From Kineococcus mangrovi (GTDB lineage Bacteria; Actinomycetota; Actinomycetes; Actinomycetales; Kineococcaceae), in contig NZ_JBGGTQ010000001.1 of assembly GCF_041320705.1 (NCBI RefSeq), forward strand, positions 248,001 to 312,000: a stretch of DNA of 64,000 nt. The letters are read 5' to 3'. Each line of letters opens with the position of its first letter. The first letter of the stretch is position 1. Both the position numbers and the translations under genes were made by a program. The notes under the pieces are model-generated. The model was not told the DNA's origin. It saw only the letters and a program-made list of their open reading frames with translations, and ran no database searches. Of the stretch, positions 49,706 through 59,934 are shown piece after piece.

Positions 49706-51748
49706 TCACGCCCGGATCCCGACCTGCTGCATCCAGCGCACGAGCTGGTCGTGCACGGTCGCGGCCCCCACGAGCGGGGCCTGGCCGGGCACGCTGCGGT
49801 CGCGCAGGTCCTCGTCGACCTTCCACTCCACGGGGTGCACGAGGACGGCCTCGGTCTGCCAGCCGCCCAGGCCGCCGTGCGAGCCGACCTGCTCCTCGAA
49901 GGCGTGCACCTCCCCCGTCACGGGGTCGACCGCGGAGTGCACGAACAACGCCGGGGCGGTGCCGAAGCGCATGACCCGCAGCAGGTCCACGGCCGCCCGC
50001 GGCCCCAGCGCGGCCAGCGGGTCCGTCCCCTCGACCCGCCCGGAGACCAGCTCGCGCCGCCCCGCCGGTCCGAGGACGACCACCTCGTGCGCACCGCCGG
50101 CCCGCTCGTGCCCGGCGACGAAACCGACCCCCGGCGTCGCCAGCAGCCCCGGCACGAGCGCGGGCCACCTCGTGCGCAGCGCGCCGAGGTCGAGCCGGCC
50201 CTGCGGGGCGTCGGGCACGGACAGCAGGGCCGTGCAGCCGGACGTTGCCACGACCACGGCGTCGTGGACGGCGGCGGGTTCGGCCTCGTGCCGGGTGCTG
50301 GCGCGTTCGGAGCGCCCCGGGGTGGCGAACTCCCGGACGAGGACGTCCACGCGCCCGCGCATCTCCTCACCGGCCGCCGTCGTGACGACGGGGTGGGTCC
50401 CGTGCGCGGGGTCCGCCGCGTCGAGGAGGTCGGTGACGAGGTCTTGCAGGTGCCGGCCGCTGACCTGGGCGAACGTCGGTCCCTGCGCCTGGCCGTGGTC
50501 GGAGACGACGACGACGCGGTACTGCCGCGGGGCGACGTCGGCCACGTCGGCCAGGGTCTGCAGGACGCGGTCGATCCCGGCCAGGGCGTCCAGGGACTCC
50601 GGGCGCGCGACCCCGGCGTGGTGGGCGACCTCGTCGTAGTCGAGGAAGTCGACGAACACGACGGGTCGGCCGTCGGTGAGCGCCTGCGCCACGAGGGAGA
50701 CGTTGAGGTCGCGCAGCAACGCGTTCGTCAGGGCGCGCAGCAGGACGTACCACCCGCGCCGGGGGATGCGCGGTTCGACGCGGCGGACCCGCTGCTGCCA
50801 CCCCTGGTACAGCTCCTTGACGATCTCGCCCAGGGTCAGGATGAGGCTGCGCAGCAGGACGAACGGGCGCGCGACGTAGCGCAGGTAGGGCCGGCCGGAC
50901 CCCCCGGCGCGGGAGGTGGAGACGACGAGGTGCGCGTGCGCGGCCTCACCGGAGAAGAGGTTGCCGATGCTCGCCCCGTCCCCGGCGAGCAGGCCGGTGC
51001 GGCCGCTCGCGCGCGCCGCGTCGCGGACCCGGCCCTCGATGACCGCGGCGTCCGCGGGACGGTTCGCGACGAGCACGCGGCGCAGCTCGGGGTCCCACCA
51101 GCGGAACGCGGGGATCCCCTCGGTGCTGCCGTGCAGCAGACCGGCCTGGCTGGCGGGGGTCGTGGAGGGCAGCTGCGCGCGCCACCCCTCGGCGAGGTGG
51201 CTGCCCTGCCGCAGCCAGCGCGCGATCGTCGTCAGGGTGCCGGAGTGCAGGCCGAACTGCAGCAACGGCATCGACAGGCCGTCGACCTGCACCACGAGCA
51301 GCCCGGGGGGACGCCCGTCGCCCACGTGCCGGGTCCGGTGCCGCAGCAGGCCGGAGACCACCCAGCGGCTGTCGTTGGACCCCACGAGCCAGCGGACGAC
51401 GACGCCGACCAGACCGGTCCAGAGGTAGACCTGCCACAGCGCGCCCAGGGAGTCCAGCTCCAGGCCGGGGACGGCCGTCAGCGCCGTGTGCAGGAGCAGC
51501 AGCTGGACCGCGACGCCGAGGACGACGGTGACCAACGGGCCGAGCAACCTCACCAGCGGCCCGAGCAGCGGGCGCACCAGGAGGTCGCCGACGGCCAGGA
51601 CGCCCGCCGAGGCGAGCAGCCAGAACGGTGAGGACACCTGCACCCCGGTCACCAGGTGCGCGCTGATCCACAGCGCGAACGCCGTGGGCAGCAGCGACAG
51701 CAGCAGGTCCCGCGTGTCGCGGGCGGTGAAGGCGAACCAGGAACGCAC
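49706..51748 (-). CDS. Membrane-anchored alkaline-phosphatase-superfamily protein
   Basis: 680 residues. Four hydrophobic segments in the first ~130 residues resemble the small holin-like/PF04020-type membrane domain. A type I phosphodiesterase/nucleotide pyrophosphatase domain follows. Metal and nucleophile sites are LLVVQVDGLSMPLLQ, the Thr in LPSTTPASQAGLLHG, DFLDYDEVAHHAG and VVVSDHGQ. A C-terminal FGTAPALFVHSAVDPVTGEVHAFEEQVGSHGGLGGWQTEAVLVHP is typical. Substrate unknown; polymer or lipid-linked phosphates are plausible. GTG 51748; the gene lies upstream of the UlaG-like hydrolase. Confidence 0.85.
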   Translation of the reverse strand: MRSWFAFTARDTRDLLLSLLPTAFALWISAHLVTGVQVSSPFWLLASAGVLAVGDLLVRPLLGPLVRLLGPLVTVVLGVAVQLLLLHTALTAVPGLELDSLGALWQVYLWTGLVGVVVRWLVGSNDSRWVVSGLLRHRTRHVGDGRPPGLLVVQVDGLSMPLLQFGLHSGTLTTIARWLRQGSHLAEGWRAQLPSTTPASQAGLLHGSTEGIPAFRWWDPELRRVLVANRPADAAVIEGRVRDAARASGRTGLLAGDGASIGNLFSGEAAHAHLVVSTSRAGGSGRPYLRYVARPFVLLRSLILTLGEIVKELYQGWQQRVRRVEPRIPRRGWYVLLRALTNALLRDLNVSLVAQALTDGRPVVFVDFLDYDEVAHHAGVARPESLDALAGIDRVLQTLADVADVAPRQYRVVVVSDHGQAQGPTFAQVSGRHLQDLVTDLLDAADPAHGTHPVVTTAAGEEMRGRVDVLVREFATPGRSERASTRHEAEPAAVHDAVVVATSGCTALLSVPDAPQGRLDLGALRTRWPALVPGLLATPGVGFVAGHERAGGAHEVVVLGPAGRRELVSGRVEGTDPLAALGPRAAVDLLRVMRFGTAPALFVHSAVDPVTGEVHAFEEQVGSHGGLGGWQTEAVLVHPVEWKVDEDLRDRSVPGQAPLVGAATVHDQLVRWMQQVGIRA

Positions 51749-51778
51749 GGACGGCGGGGTCGTGGAGGGTGCGACCGG

Positions 51779-52711
51779 TCAGAACCCGAGCCGCTGCAGC
51801 TGCTTGGGGTCGCGCTGCCAGTCCTTGGCGACCTTGACGCGCAGGTCGAGGTGGACGCGCGTGCCGAGCAGGGCCTCGATCTGGCGGCGGGCGCGGGTCC
51901 CGACGTCCTTGAGGCGGGCACCGCCGCGGCCGATGACGATGCCCTTCTGCGACTCGCGCTCGACGTAGAGCCAGACGAAGACGGTCAGGACACCGTTGTC
52001 CCCCTCGGCCATCTCCTCCACCACCACGGCCAGGGAGTGCGGCAGCTCGTCGCGCACGCCCTCCAGCGCCGCCTCGCGGACGAGCTCGGCGACCATGACG
52101 GTCTCGGGTTCGTCGGTGAGCTCCCCGTCGGGGTACAGCCGCGGGCCCTCCGGCAGGTGCGAGAGCAGGACGTCGGCGACGACGTCGACCTGCTCGCCGG
52201 TGACGGCGGAGGCGGGCACGACGTCGGCGAACCCGCCGAGGACCTCCTCGCCGAGGGCGGCGACCGCCATCAGCTGCTCGGCGACCTGCTGCCTGGACGC
52301 CTTGTCCGTCTTGGTGACGAGGGCGACCTTCGTGGAACGGGGCACCGCGCCGAGGGCGTCCGCGATGAACCGGTCCCCGGGGCCGATCCGCTCGTCCGCG
52401 GGGACCGTCAGGGCGACGACGTCGACCTCGGCGAGGGTCTCGTGGACGAGGTCGTTGAGCCGCTGGCCGAGCAGGGTGCGCGGGCGGTGCAGCCCGGGGG
52501 TGTCGACGAGGACGAGCTGGGCGTCCCGGCGGTGCACGATGCCGCGCACGGTGTGCCGGGTCGTCTGCGGCCGGGAGCTGGTGATGGCGACCTTCTGCCC
52601 CACGAGCGCGTTCGTCAGCGTCGACTTGCCCGCGTTGGGCCGCCCGACGAGGCAGGCGAAACCGGACCGGTGCGGCCGGGCCTGGGGTGCGGACGCGTTC
52701 TGCTCAGTCAT
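51779..52711 (-). CDS. era: GTPase Era
   Basis: 310 residues. Era assists 30S ribosome assembly by binding the 16S rRNA 3' end. G motifs: GRPNAGKSTLTNAL (G1), DTPGLHRPR (G3), TKTDKAS (G4) and the SAVTG loop (G5). The KH domain contains KGIVIGRGGARLKDVG. ATG 52711 overlaps the corC stop by 8 bases. Part of the conserved phoH-ybeY-corC-era operon. Confidence 0.97.
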   Translation of the reverse strand: MTEQNASAPQARPHRSGFACLVGRPNAGKSTLTNALVGQKVAITSSRPQTTRHTVRGIVHRRDAQLVLVDTPGLHRPRTLLGQRLNDLVHETLAEVDVVALTVPADERIGPGDRFIADALGAVPRSTKVALVTKTDKASRQQVAEQLMAVAALGEEVLGGFADVVPASAVTGEQVDVVADVLLSHLPEGPRLYPDGELTDEPETVMVAELVREAALEGVRDELPHSLAVVVEEMAEGDNGVLTVFVWLYVERESQKGIVIGRGGARLKDVGTRARRQIEALLGTRVHLDLRVKVAKDWQRDPKQLQRLGF

Positions 52712-54020
52712 CTTCTCGCCCTCCGGCGCGGTCGTCGACCAGTTCTGGCTCGAGTTCGGGCAGGCGGTGGACGAGGACCGTCCGCACCTGGTTGCGTCGG
52801 CCCTCGCGCCCGTCGGCCTCCAGCCGCAGGCCGTGGACCTCGGCGACGGCGCCGGGGACGAGGACCTCCCCGAGGGTCTTGGCGAGCAGCCCGCCGACGG
52901 TGTCGACGTCGTCGTCGGCGATCTCGCGCTCGAACAGCTCCCCGAGGTCCTCCACGTGCAGGCGCGAGGAGACGCGGAACCCCCCGTCGGGCAACGTCTC
53001 CACCTCGGGGCGGGCGCGGTCGTACTCGTCGGAGATCTCCCCGACGATCTCCTCGATGATGTCCTCGATCGTCACCAGGCCGGCCGTCCCGCCGTACTCG
53101 TCGACGACGACGGCGACGTGGACGTTGTCGCGCTGCATCTGCCGCATGAGGTCGTCGACGGGCAGGCTGTCCGGGACGAACACCGCCGGCCGGGCCACGT
53201 CCTCGACGCGCACGGCGCGCGCGCCCGTCGGGTCGGCGTGGAAGCGGCGGGCGATGTCCTTGAGGTAGACGACGCCGAGGACCTCGTCGGCGTCGTCCCC
53301 GACGACCGGCATGCGGGAGAAGCCCGAGCGCAGGAACAGCGCCTCGGCCTCGTGCAACCCGGTGCCGCGGCGCGTGGTGACGACGTCGGTGCGCGGCACC
53401 ATGACCTCGCGGGCCAGCGTCTCGCCCAGCTCGAACACCGAGTGGATCATGCGGTGCTCACCGGCCTCGATGACCGACGTCTCCCCCGCCAGCTCGACGA
53501 TCTCGCGCAGCTCGGCCTCGGAGCCGAACGGTCCGTGCCGCAGCCCGCGGCCGGGGGTGACGGCGTTGCCGACGGCGACCAGGCCCCGCGCCACCGGCCC
53601 GAGGACCGTCGTCAGCGGGGCCAGGACCGGGGCGGCCAGCAGGCCCACGAACTCGGCGTGCAACCGGCCCAGGGTGCGCGGGCCGACGCCCACGAGGACG
53701 AAGTCGAGCGCGGACATGCCCAGGCCGGCCAGGAGCACCACGAGGAACCACGAGTCGACCCAGCTCGCGACGACCACCGTGACGCAGACGGCCGCGAGCG
53801 TCTCGAGCACGACGCGCAGGAGGGTGCACACGGCGATGACCGGCGCGGCGGTCTCGAGCACGCGGGCCAGCGCCGGGGCGCCCCGCCGGCCGTCCTCGAC
53901 GAGGTCGCGGGCCCGGCGCCGCGACGTGCCCGCGATCGCGGACTCGGCGGCGGCGATGAGCCCGGCGGCCACCACGAGGACGAGGGCCAGCACGAGCAGG
54001 GGCCCGGCGGGGGCGCCCAC
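52704..54020 (-). CDS. Hemolysin-C/CorC-family membrane protein with CBS domains
   Basis: 438 residues. An N-terminal DUF21 membrane domain (three to four segments; GPLLVLALVLVVAAGLIAAAESAIAGTSRRRA) is followed by paired CBS domains (REVMVPRTDVVTTRRG; VVVDEYGGTAGLVTIEDIIEEIVGEI) and a CorC_HlyC C-terminal domain (GGFRVSSRLHVEDLGELF). Family members are linked to Mg/Co efflux. GTG 54020 is 2 bases after the ybeY stop; the open frame extends further but out of family range. Confidence 0.9.
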   Translation of the reverse strand: MGAPAGPLLVLALVLVVAAGLIAAAESAIAGTSRRRARDLVEDGRRGAPALARVLETAAPVIAVCTLLRVVLETLAAVCVTVVVASWVDSWFLVVLLAGLGMSALDFVLVGVGPRTLGRLHAEFVGLLAAPVLAPLTTVLGPVARGLVAVGNAVTPGRGLRHGPFGSEAELREIVELAGETSVIEAGEHRMIHSVFELGETLAREVMVPRTDVVTTRRGTGLHEAEALFLRSGFSRMPVVGDDADEVLGVVYLKDIARRFHADPTGARAVRVEDVARPAVFVPDSLPVDDLMRQMQRDNVHVAVVVDEYGGTAGLVTIEDIIEEIVGEISDEYDRARPEVETLPDGGFRVSSRLHVEDLGELFEREIADDDVDTVGGLLAKTLGEVLVPGAVAEVHGLRLEADGREGRRNQVRTVLVHRLPELEPELVDDRAGGREDD

Positions 54021-54022
54021 GC

Positions 54023-54544
54023 TCAGTCCCCAGAGGGCAGCGCGCGGTGCCCGACCGTGGGGGTCGGGTCGCCCGGACGACCGATGCGGGCCAGGAAGCC
54101 CAGCACGAGCCGGCGCTGCAGGGTGAACATCTCGCGTTCCTCGTCGGGTTCGGCGTGGTCGTAGCCGAGCAGGTGCAGGATGCCGTGGGTCACCAGGAGC
54201 AGGACCTCGTCGGCCGTCGCGTGACCGGACGCCCTGGCCTGGGAGGCGGCGACCTCCGGGCACACGACGACGTCGCCGAGCAGCCCCGGCTCGCTGGTGC
54301 CGCCCTCCCGGCCCGGCCGCAGCTGGTCCATCGGGAAGGACATGACGTCGGTCGCGCCCTCCTCGTCCATCCACTGCACGTGCAGCCGGGACATCGCCTC
54401 GACGTCGACCATGAGGACGGACAGCTCGGCGAGCGGGTGGACCCGCATCTCCTCCAGCACGTACCGGGCCAGGTGCGACACCTCGACGGTGTCCACCCCC
54501 CGGCCGGCCGCGAAGGAGCTCTCGTCGACGACCTCGATGCTCAC
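54023..54544 (-). CDS. ybeY: Endoribonuclease YbeY (rRNA maturation factor)
   Basis: 173 residues. The zinc-binding THGILHLLGYDH motif near residues 133-144 identifies the family, which processes 16S rRNA and takes part in ribosome quality control. LSVLMVDVEAMSRLHVQWMDEEGATDVMSFPMDQ is also typical. GTG 54544 is 4 bases after the phoH stop, indicating coupling. Upstream frame is not family-like. Confidence 0.94.
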   Translation of the reverse strand: MSIEVVDESSFAAGRGVDTVEVSHLARYVLEEMRVHPLAELSVLMVDVEAMSRLHVQWMDEEGATDVMSFPMDQLRPGREGGTSEPGLLGDVVVCPEVAASQARASGHATADEVLLLVTHGILHLLGYDHAEPDEEREMFTLQRRLVLGFLARIGRPGDPTPTVGHRALPSGD

Positions 54545-54548
54545 GCGC

Positions 54549-55592
54549 TCACCGCTTCCGGGGGCCGTGGCCCGTGGCGGAGACCCGCGGGCGGGCCTCC
54601 TCCCAGCGCCCGTAGGCGTCGACGATCTCACCCACGAGGCGGTGGCGGACCACGTCGCTGGAGGTCAGCCGCGAGAAGTGCACGTCCTCGATGCCCTCGA
54701 GGATGTCCTGCACGACGCGCAGCCCCGAGTCGGTGCCCGAGGGCAGGTCGACCTGGGTGACGTCACCGGTGACGACGATCTTGGAGCCGAACCCGAGGCG
54801 GGTCAGGAACATCTTCATCTGCTCGGGCGAGGTGTTCTGGGCCTCGTCGAGGATGATGAAGGCGTCGTTCAGCGTGCGCCCGCGCATGTAGGCCAGCGGC
54901 GCGACCTCGATCGTCCCCGCCGCCATGAGGCGCGGGATCGAGTCGGGGTCGAGCATGTCGTGCAGGGCGTCGTACAGCGGCCGCAGGTACGGGTCGATCT
55001 TGTCGGTGAGGGTGCCGGGCAGGAAGCCGAGCCGTTCGCCCGCCTCGACCGCGGGACGGGTCAGGACGATGCGGTTGACCTGCTTGGCCTGCAGCGCCTG
55101 GACGGCCTTGGCCATGGCCAGGTACGTCTTGCCCGTCCCGGCCGGACCGATGCCGAAGACGACGGTGTGCTCGTCGATGGCCTCGACGTAGTGCTTCTGG
55201 TTCACCGTCTTGGGACGGATCGTCCGGCCGCGGCTGGACAGGATGTTCATCGTCAGCACGTCGGCGGGGCGGTCGTCGGCCGTGCCGGCGGCCTGCGCGC
55301 GCAGCATGGCGACGGACCGTTCGACGGCGTCGGGCGAGAGGGCCTGACCGCCGCGCAGGACGGCGGTCATCTGGTCCACGAGCCGTTCGAGGAGGGCGAC
55401 CTCGCCGGCCGCGCCCGTGACGGTGATCTCGTTGCCGCGCACGAGGACGTCGGTGCGGGTGAAGGCTCGCTCCAGGACGCGCAGCAGCTCGTCGCGAGCG
55501 CCCAGGAGGCCCACCATCGGCACCTCGGGCGGCACCACGATGACGTGCCGCGCCTGCGCCGGGGGTTCGGGAGTGGTGTCGGTGCTGGCCAT
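54549..55592 (-). CDS. phoH: PhoH-like ATPase
   Basis: 347 residues. P-loop [17 protein letters not shown], Walker [23 protein letters not shown], and [12 protein letters not shown] identify the PhoH family; a KH-like N-terminus precedes ([11 protein letters not shown]). Members are thought to be RNA helicase/ATPases linked to YbeY. ATG 55592 gives family length. A TAGGAT -10-like hexamer about 65 bases upstream would give a short leader with GGAGG. Confidence 0.92.
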   Translation of the reverse strand: MASTDTTPEPPAQARHVIVVPPEVPMVGLLGARDELLRVLERAFTRTDVLVRGNEITVTGAAGEVALLERLVDQMTAVLRGGQALSPDAVERSVAMLRAQAAGTADDRPADVLTMNILSSRGRTIRPKTVNQKHYVEAIDEHTVVFGIGPAGTGKTYLAMAKAVQALQAKQVNRIVLTRPAVEAGERLGFLPGTLTDKIDPYLRPLYDALHDMLDPDSIPRLMAAGTIEVAPLAYMRGRTLNDAFIILDEAQNTSPEQMKMFLTRLGFGSKIVVTGDVTQVDLPSGTDSGLRVVQDILEGIEDVHFSRLTSSDVVRHRLVGEIVDAYGRWEEARPRVSATGHGPRKR

Positions 55593-55735
55593 GATCGCCC
55601 CGGGGGGCCGTTCGCCTCCGTGCTGAGAGGGTGCGGTGGGTCCGCGCTGTCGGGTCGATCCTAACGAGGGGTCGGCGCGAGGGCTCGCGCGTCCACCGCC
55701 GGCGGGACCGGCGCGGTCCACCCGGGGCGCCGCCG

Positions 55736-56359
55736 CTAGGGGCGCGCCCCCCAGGGCGTCCCGGCCTGCTCCCACCCGGCCTCGGCGGCCCGGACGAGCT
55801 CGGCCAGCACGCCGTACCCGCCCTCCCCCGTGACGAGCAGGGTCTGCCCGTCCTCGGTGCGCGCCAGGCTGTAGCGCTCGCGGTCCGGCTGCAGGTACCG
55901 CTGCCAGACCTCGCCGTCGATCGTCTGCTCGCCCCGGGCGTCACCGCTCTGGGTCTGGGCCCGCAGCCAGGTCGGGGTCGTGTCCCGCGCCGTCTCCAGC
56001 GCCAGGTGGTCGCCCTCGTCGGTGCGGTAGCCGATGTGCCACGTCACGACGCCGTCGGTGGAGCGGTTGACGTTGGCCGACGTGGGCGTCCACCCCTCGG
56101 GCCCGTCCGGGACGACGGGGGCGAAGGCGAGCCGCGAGGTCGCGCCCCGCGCGGCGTTGTCCACGTCGACGGCGGGCTGCTCGATCGCGTTGGGCCTCGG
56201 GATGATCGCGATGAGGACGAAGACCATGCCGAGGATCACGGCCAGGGAGATGACCATCGACCGGACGTTGCCCCCGGAGCGCCGCTGCCGCGGGACACCG
56301 CGGGGGTCCTCCCCCGACGCGACGGACGGGCTCTCGGAGGGGCGACCGGTCGTGCTCAC
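55736..56359 (-). CDS. DUF4245 membrane-anchored protein
   Basis: 207 residues. A charged cytoplasmic N-terminus, one membrane segment ([21 protein letters not shown]) and an extracellular domain with the DUF4245 pattern: [42 protein letters not shown] and ending [19 protein letters not shown]. Function unknown. GTG 56359 is 6 bases after CACCAT (possible leaderless start). It is divergent from glpX, the arrangement seen in many actinobacteria. Confidence 0.85.
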   Translation of the reverse strand: MSTTGRPSESPSVASGEDPRGVPRQRRSGGNVRSMVISLAVILGMVFVLIAIIPRPNAIEQPAVDVDNAARGATSRLAFAPVVPDGPEGWTPTSANVNRSTDGVVTWHIGYRTDEGDHLALETARDTTPTWLRAQTQSGDARGEQTIDGEVWQRYLQPDRERYSLARTEDGQTLLVTGEGGYGVLAELVRAAEAGWEQAGTPWGARP

Positions 56360-56479
56360 ACCCCCATGGTGACGGATAGAGTCGGCAGCCGACGACGAGC
56401 GTCGCCGGCCGCCCGCCCGGGGGCACCGGATCCCGCAGCGCCGACCCGCAGCACCACGTCGCCCAGGAGGTCCCGCCCC

Positions 56480-57538
56480 ATGCCCCAGAACGTGCCCCAG
56501 AACCCGCCCCAGCACGCCGGGCTGCCGCCCGCCCTCGCCGTCGCCGACGAGGCCCCCGACCGCAACCTGGCCATGGAACTGGTCCGGGTCACCGAGGCCG
56601 CCGCCATGGCCGGTGGACGCTGGGTCGGCCGGGGCGAGAAGAACAAGGCCGACGGCGCCGCCGTCAACGCCATGCGCACCCTCATCGGCACCGTCTCCAT
56701 GAAGGGCACCGTCGTCATCGGCGAGGGCGAGAAGGACGACGCGCCCATGCTGTTCAACGGCGAGCAGGTCGGCGACGGCAGCGGCGCCGAGTGCGACGTG
56801 GCCGTCGACCCCATCGACGGGACCACCCTCACCGCGCGCGGGATGCCGAACGCCGTGGCGGTCCTGGCCGTGGCCGAGCGCGGCACGATGTACGACCCGA
56901 GCGCCGTCTTCTACATGGACAAGCTCGCCGTGGGCCCCGAGGCCGCCGACGTCGTCGACATCCGCCTGCCCGTGCGCGAGAACGTCCGCCGCCTGGCCCG
57001 GGCGAAGAAGCGCTGGGTCGAGGACGTCACCGTCTGCATCCTGGACCGGCCGCGGCACGCCCAGCTGGCCCAGGAGGTCCGCGACGCCGGCGCCCGCATC
57101 AAGTTCATCTCCGACGGCGACGTGGCCGGGGCGGTCATGGCCGCCCGCGAGGGCACCGGCGTCGACCTGCTCCTCGGGGTCGGCGGGACGCCGGAGGGCA
57201 TCATCACGGCCTGCGCCATGCACTGCCTCGGCGGCGCGATCCAGGGCCGGTTGTGGCCCCGCGACGACGACGAGAAGCAGAAGGCGATCGACGCCGGGCA
57301 CGACCTCGACGCCGTCCTGGACACCTCCGCCCTCGTGGCCAGCGACAACGTCTACTTCGTCGTCACCGGCATCACCGACGGCGAGCTCGTGGACGGGGTG
57401 CGCTACCGCGGGGACACGATCTCCACGTCGAGCATCGTCATGCGCAGCAAGTCCGGCACGATCCGCAAGGTCGAGAGCGAGCACCGGCTGTCCAAGCTGC
57501 AGGCGTACTCCGCGGTCGACTTCACCGGTCCGCGCTGA
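56480..57538 (+). CDS. glpX: Class II fructose-1,6-bisphosphatase
   Basis: 352 residues. Gluconeogenic enzyme. Metal/substrate motifs: [44 protein letters not shown] and [21 protein letters not shown] 56480 follows AGGAGG. The stop overlaps the start of the PfkB gene (TGATG). As the sole FBPase visible it fits actinobacteria, which usually have only GlpX. Confidence 0.96.
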   Translation: MPQNVPQNPPQHAGLPPALAVADEAPDRNLAMELVRVTEAAAMAGGRWVGRGEKNKADGAAVNAMRTLIGTVSMKGTVVIGEGEKDDAPMLFNGEQVGDGSGAECDVAVDPIDGTTLTARGMPNAVAVLAVAERGTMYDPSAVFYMDKLAVGPEAADVVDIRLPVRENVRRLARAKKRWVEDVTVCILDRPRHAQLAQEVRDAGARIKFISDGDVAGAVMAAREGTGVDLLLGVGGTPEGIITACAMHCLGGAIQGRLWPRDDDEKQKAIDAGHDLDAVLDTSALVASDNVYFVVTGITDGELVDGVRYRGDTISTSSIVMRSKSGTIRKVESEHRLSKLQAYSAVDFTGPR

Positions 57539-58482
57539 TGGCGGGGCAGCCCCCAGCCCCCCGCGGCACGGCCGTCGTCGTCGGGGAGGCGCTCGTCGAC
57601 GTCGTGCACCGCGCCGGGCAGGACGCCGGCGCCGAGCACCCCGGCGGGTCGCCGATGAACGTCGCCCACGGCCTGGGCCGCCTCGGGCACGACGTCGCCC
57701 TGCTGACCCGGCTCGGCGACGACGCGCACGGCCGGCTCCTCACCGACCACCTCGCCGCGGCCGGGGTGCGGCTGCTGCCGGGGGCGGTGGACGCCGACCG
57801 CACGTCGGTCGCGCGCGCCGAGGTGGACGCCGAGGGCAGGGCCTCCTACGACTTCGACCTCGTCTGGCGGGTGCCGGACACCCCGTTGCCGCCGGACCTG
57901 GCGCTGCTGCACACCGGGTCCATCGGCGCGGCCGTGGACCCGGGCGCGAGGACGGCCCTGGACCTGCTGCGCTCGGTGCGCGGACGGGCGACGACGAGCT
58001 ACGACCCGAACGTGCGGCCGGCGTTCTTCGAGTCCCCCGCCGCGGCGCTGGCCCGCGTCGAGGAGTTCGTCGCGGCCGCGGACGTCGTCAAGGCCTCCGA
58101 CGAGGACCTGGCCTGGCTGCTGCCCGGCCACGACCCGGAGGAGGTCGCCCACCGCTGGCAGGGCCACGGCCCCGCGCTCGTCGTCGTGACCCGCGGCAGC
58201 GCGGGCGCCACCGCCGTCTCGGGGGCGGGCACGCTGCACGTGCCGGCCCCCCGCGTGGAGGTCGCCGACACGGTCGGGGCGGGGGACGCGTTCATGTCGG
58301 GGCTGCTGCACGCCCTCGCCGAGCACGACCTGCTCGGCGGGGACGCGCTGCCGCGGCTGCGGCACCTCGGGCTCGGGACGTTGCAGGCGCTGGTCGCCAC
58401 GGCGATCGCCTCGGCGTCGATCACCTGCTCGCGGGCCGGGGCGAACCCGCCCACCCGGGCCGAGCTCGCCGCGTTCGGGTAG
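57538..58482 (+). CDS. PfkB-family carbohydrate kinase (fructokinase-like)
   Basis: 314 residues. Ribokinase-type fold with VVGEALVDVVH and GGSPMNVAHGLGRLG near the N-terminus, YDPNVRPAF, ASDEDLAWLLPG and the anion-hole/catalytic motif DTVGAGDAFMSGLL near residue 245. Fructose or a similar sugar is the likely substrate. ATG 57538 shares one base with the glpX stop. A hairpin terminator follows. Confidence 0.9.
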   Translation: MAGQPPAPRGTAVVVGEALVDVVHRAGQDAGAEHPGGSPMNVAHGLGRLGHDVALLTRLGDDAHGRLLTDHLAAAGVRLLPGAVDADRTSVARAEVDAEGRASYDFDLVWRVPDTPLPPDLALLHTGSIGAAVDPGARTALDLLRSVRGRATTSYDPNVRPAFFESPAAALARVEEFVAAADVVKASDEDLAWLLPGHDPEEVAHRWQGHGPALVVVTRGSAGATAVSGAGTLHVPAPRVEVADTVGAGDAFMSGLLHALAEHDLLGGDALPRLRHLGLGTLQALVATAIASASITCSRAGANPPTRAELAAFG

Positions 58483-58493
58483 TCCCGCCGCGC

Positions 58494-58530
58494 GGGGGTG
58501 CCGGTCGCCGTCACCGGTCCGGCCACCCCC
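58494..58530. terminator. Hairpin between convergent PfkB and acetyltransferase genes
   Basis: GGGGGTG pairs with CACCCCC, extended inside by CCGG/CCGG with one bulged C. It starts 12 bases after the kinase stop; the other gene's stop is 49 bases further on. No T tract. Confidence 0.5.
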
Positions 58531-58578
58531 TGGACGGGGACGACCGTGGTGTGGCGCGCCGCACCCTGCGGCCCGGCG

Positions 58579-59934
58579 TCACCGGCGACGGCGGACCCGC
58601 GGCAGGCGTGGGGCCGGCAGCGCGGCGCGACCACGCTGCACCTGCCGGCCCACCTGGTCGCGGGCCCGCTCCAGCGCACCGGCCAGCACCGTCCAGGACC
58701 GGTCCAGCCGCTCGGAGCGGCGGACCTCGTCGCGGTAGGTGCGGCGCAGCAGGGCGACGCGGTCGGCCAGGGCGGGCAGCACCTCCCGCCCCGGGGGGGT
58801 GAGGACGAGCCGGACGGTGCGGTGCGGGACCGGCCGGAACCGCCGCTTGTAGGCCTCGTCCCCGCGCAGCAGGTCCAGCTCGCGGTACCCCGTGAGCACC
58901 GCGCGCCGGCACAGCCGCAGCAGCAGCAGCGTGCCCGGGCCCGTGGGCGCGTACCGGGCACGGTAGCTCTGGACGTACCCGTGCAGCGCGACCGGCCCGG
59001 CCAGGCAGAAGGCGTAGGCGACGAGCTCGCCGTCGACGCGCAGACCGGACAGCTGGACCGTGCCGGGCGGGGAGGTCCACAGCACCTCGGTCAGCGTGCG
59101 ACCGGAGGCCCCCCGCCACGGCCGGCGCCGGCGGTCGGCGTTCGGGTGCGCGTCGTCGACCTCGGCGAGCTCGGTCACCAGTTCCTCGAGCCGGTCCGCC
59201 GCGGCCTCCGGGTCGTGCCCGCGCAGCGCGGTGACGGTCTCGAGGAGGTCGTCGGCGACGACGAGCTCACCGAGCTCGGCCAGCCGCCGCCACTGCCGGC
59301 GCTCCTCGTGCCGGGCGTGCCGGCCCAGCGCCGCGTCGTGCTCGGCGACGGTCGCGGGGAGCGGGACGGTGTGCACGGTGGACTGCGGCAGCGTCCGGAC
59401 GGCGTACCCGCGCAGGCGGGCCCAGGCCCGCACCAGTTCGGCCTGCCCCCCGCCGGCCGGCACCTGCTCCAGGTCGAGGACGGCCCCGGGCGCCTCCCGC
59501 AGCGCCCCGTCCAGGACGGCCGCCACGAGGCGGACGGCGGGCACCTGCGCGTCGGGGTCGGTGAGCACGGCCGCGTAGTCGCTGCCCCCGGCACCCAGGA
59601 ACGTCAGCAGCGGCCGAGGCCCCCCCAGGAGGGCGAACGCGCCGAGGGCCAGCAGCCGGCCGTCGCGCCGGACGCTGACGAGCAGCGGCTCACCGCGCCC
59701 GAGGTGCGTGTGCACCGCTCGCAGCCAGTCCGGTCCGGTGAACGGCGAGTGCCCCGACTGCTGGACCAGGACGCGCCACTCCGGCACCGGTGCGCTGTCG
59801 AGGTGGCGGCGGACCGTCACGGACAGGCCGTGGGCGGGGTCGAGGACGAGCGCCAGGCCGGGGTCGGACGAGGCGGTGACGGCTCCTCGGGGGACGTCGG
59901 AGGCACCGACGGCGGGCACGGCGAGGTCCGTCAC
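58579..59934 (-). CDS. CelD/BcsL-like GNAT acetyltransferase
   Basis: 451 residues. FemAB/GNAT-type fold: SPFTGPDWLRAVHTHLG near residue 62, GAGGSDYAAVL, and the conserved C-terminal core VQLSGLRVDGELVAYAFCLAGP...LHGYVQSYRARYAPTGPGTLLLL...YRELDLLRGDEAYKRRF. Members modify extracellular polysaccharide or related sugars; the acceptor here is unknown. The last ~90 residues are basic. GTG 59934 has GGGAGG upstream; TAACGT near 60003 may be its -10. Confidence 0.85.
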   Translation of the reverse strand: MTDLAVPAVGASDVPRGAVTASSDPGLALVLDPAHGLSVTVRRHLDSAPVPEWRVLVQQSGHSPFTGPDWLRAVHTHLGRGEPLLVSVRRDGRLLALGAFALLGGPRPLLTFLGAGGSDYAAVLTDPDAQVPAVRLVAAVLDGALREAPGAVLDLEQVPAGGGQAELVRAWARLRGYAVRTLPQSTVHTVPLPATVAEHDAALGRHARHEERRQWRRLAELGELVVADDLLETVTALRGHDPEAAADRLEELVTELAEVDDAHPNADRRRRPWRGASGRTLTEVLWTSPPGTVQLSGLRVDGELVAYAFCLAGPVALHGYVQSYRARYAPTGPGTLLLLRLCRRAVLTGYRELDLLRGDEAYKRRFRPVPHRTVRLVLTPPGREVLPALADRVALLRRTYRDEVRRSERLDRSWTVLAGALERARDQVGRQVQRGRAALPAPRLPRVRRRR

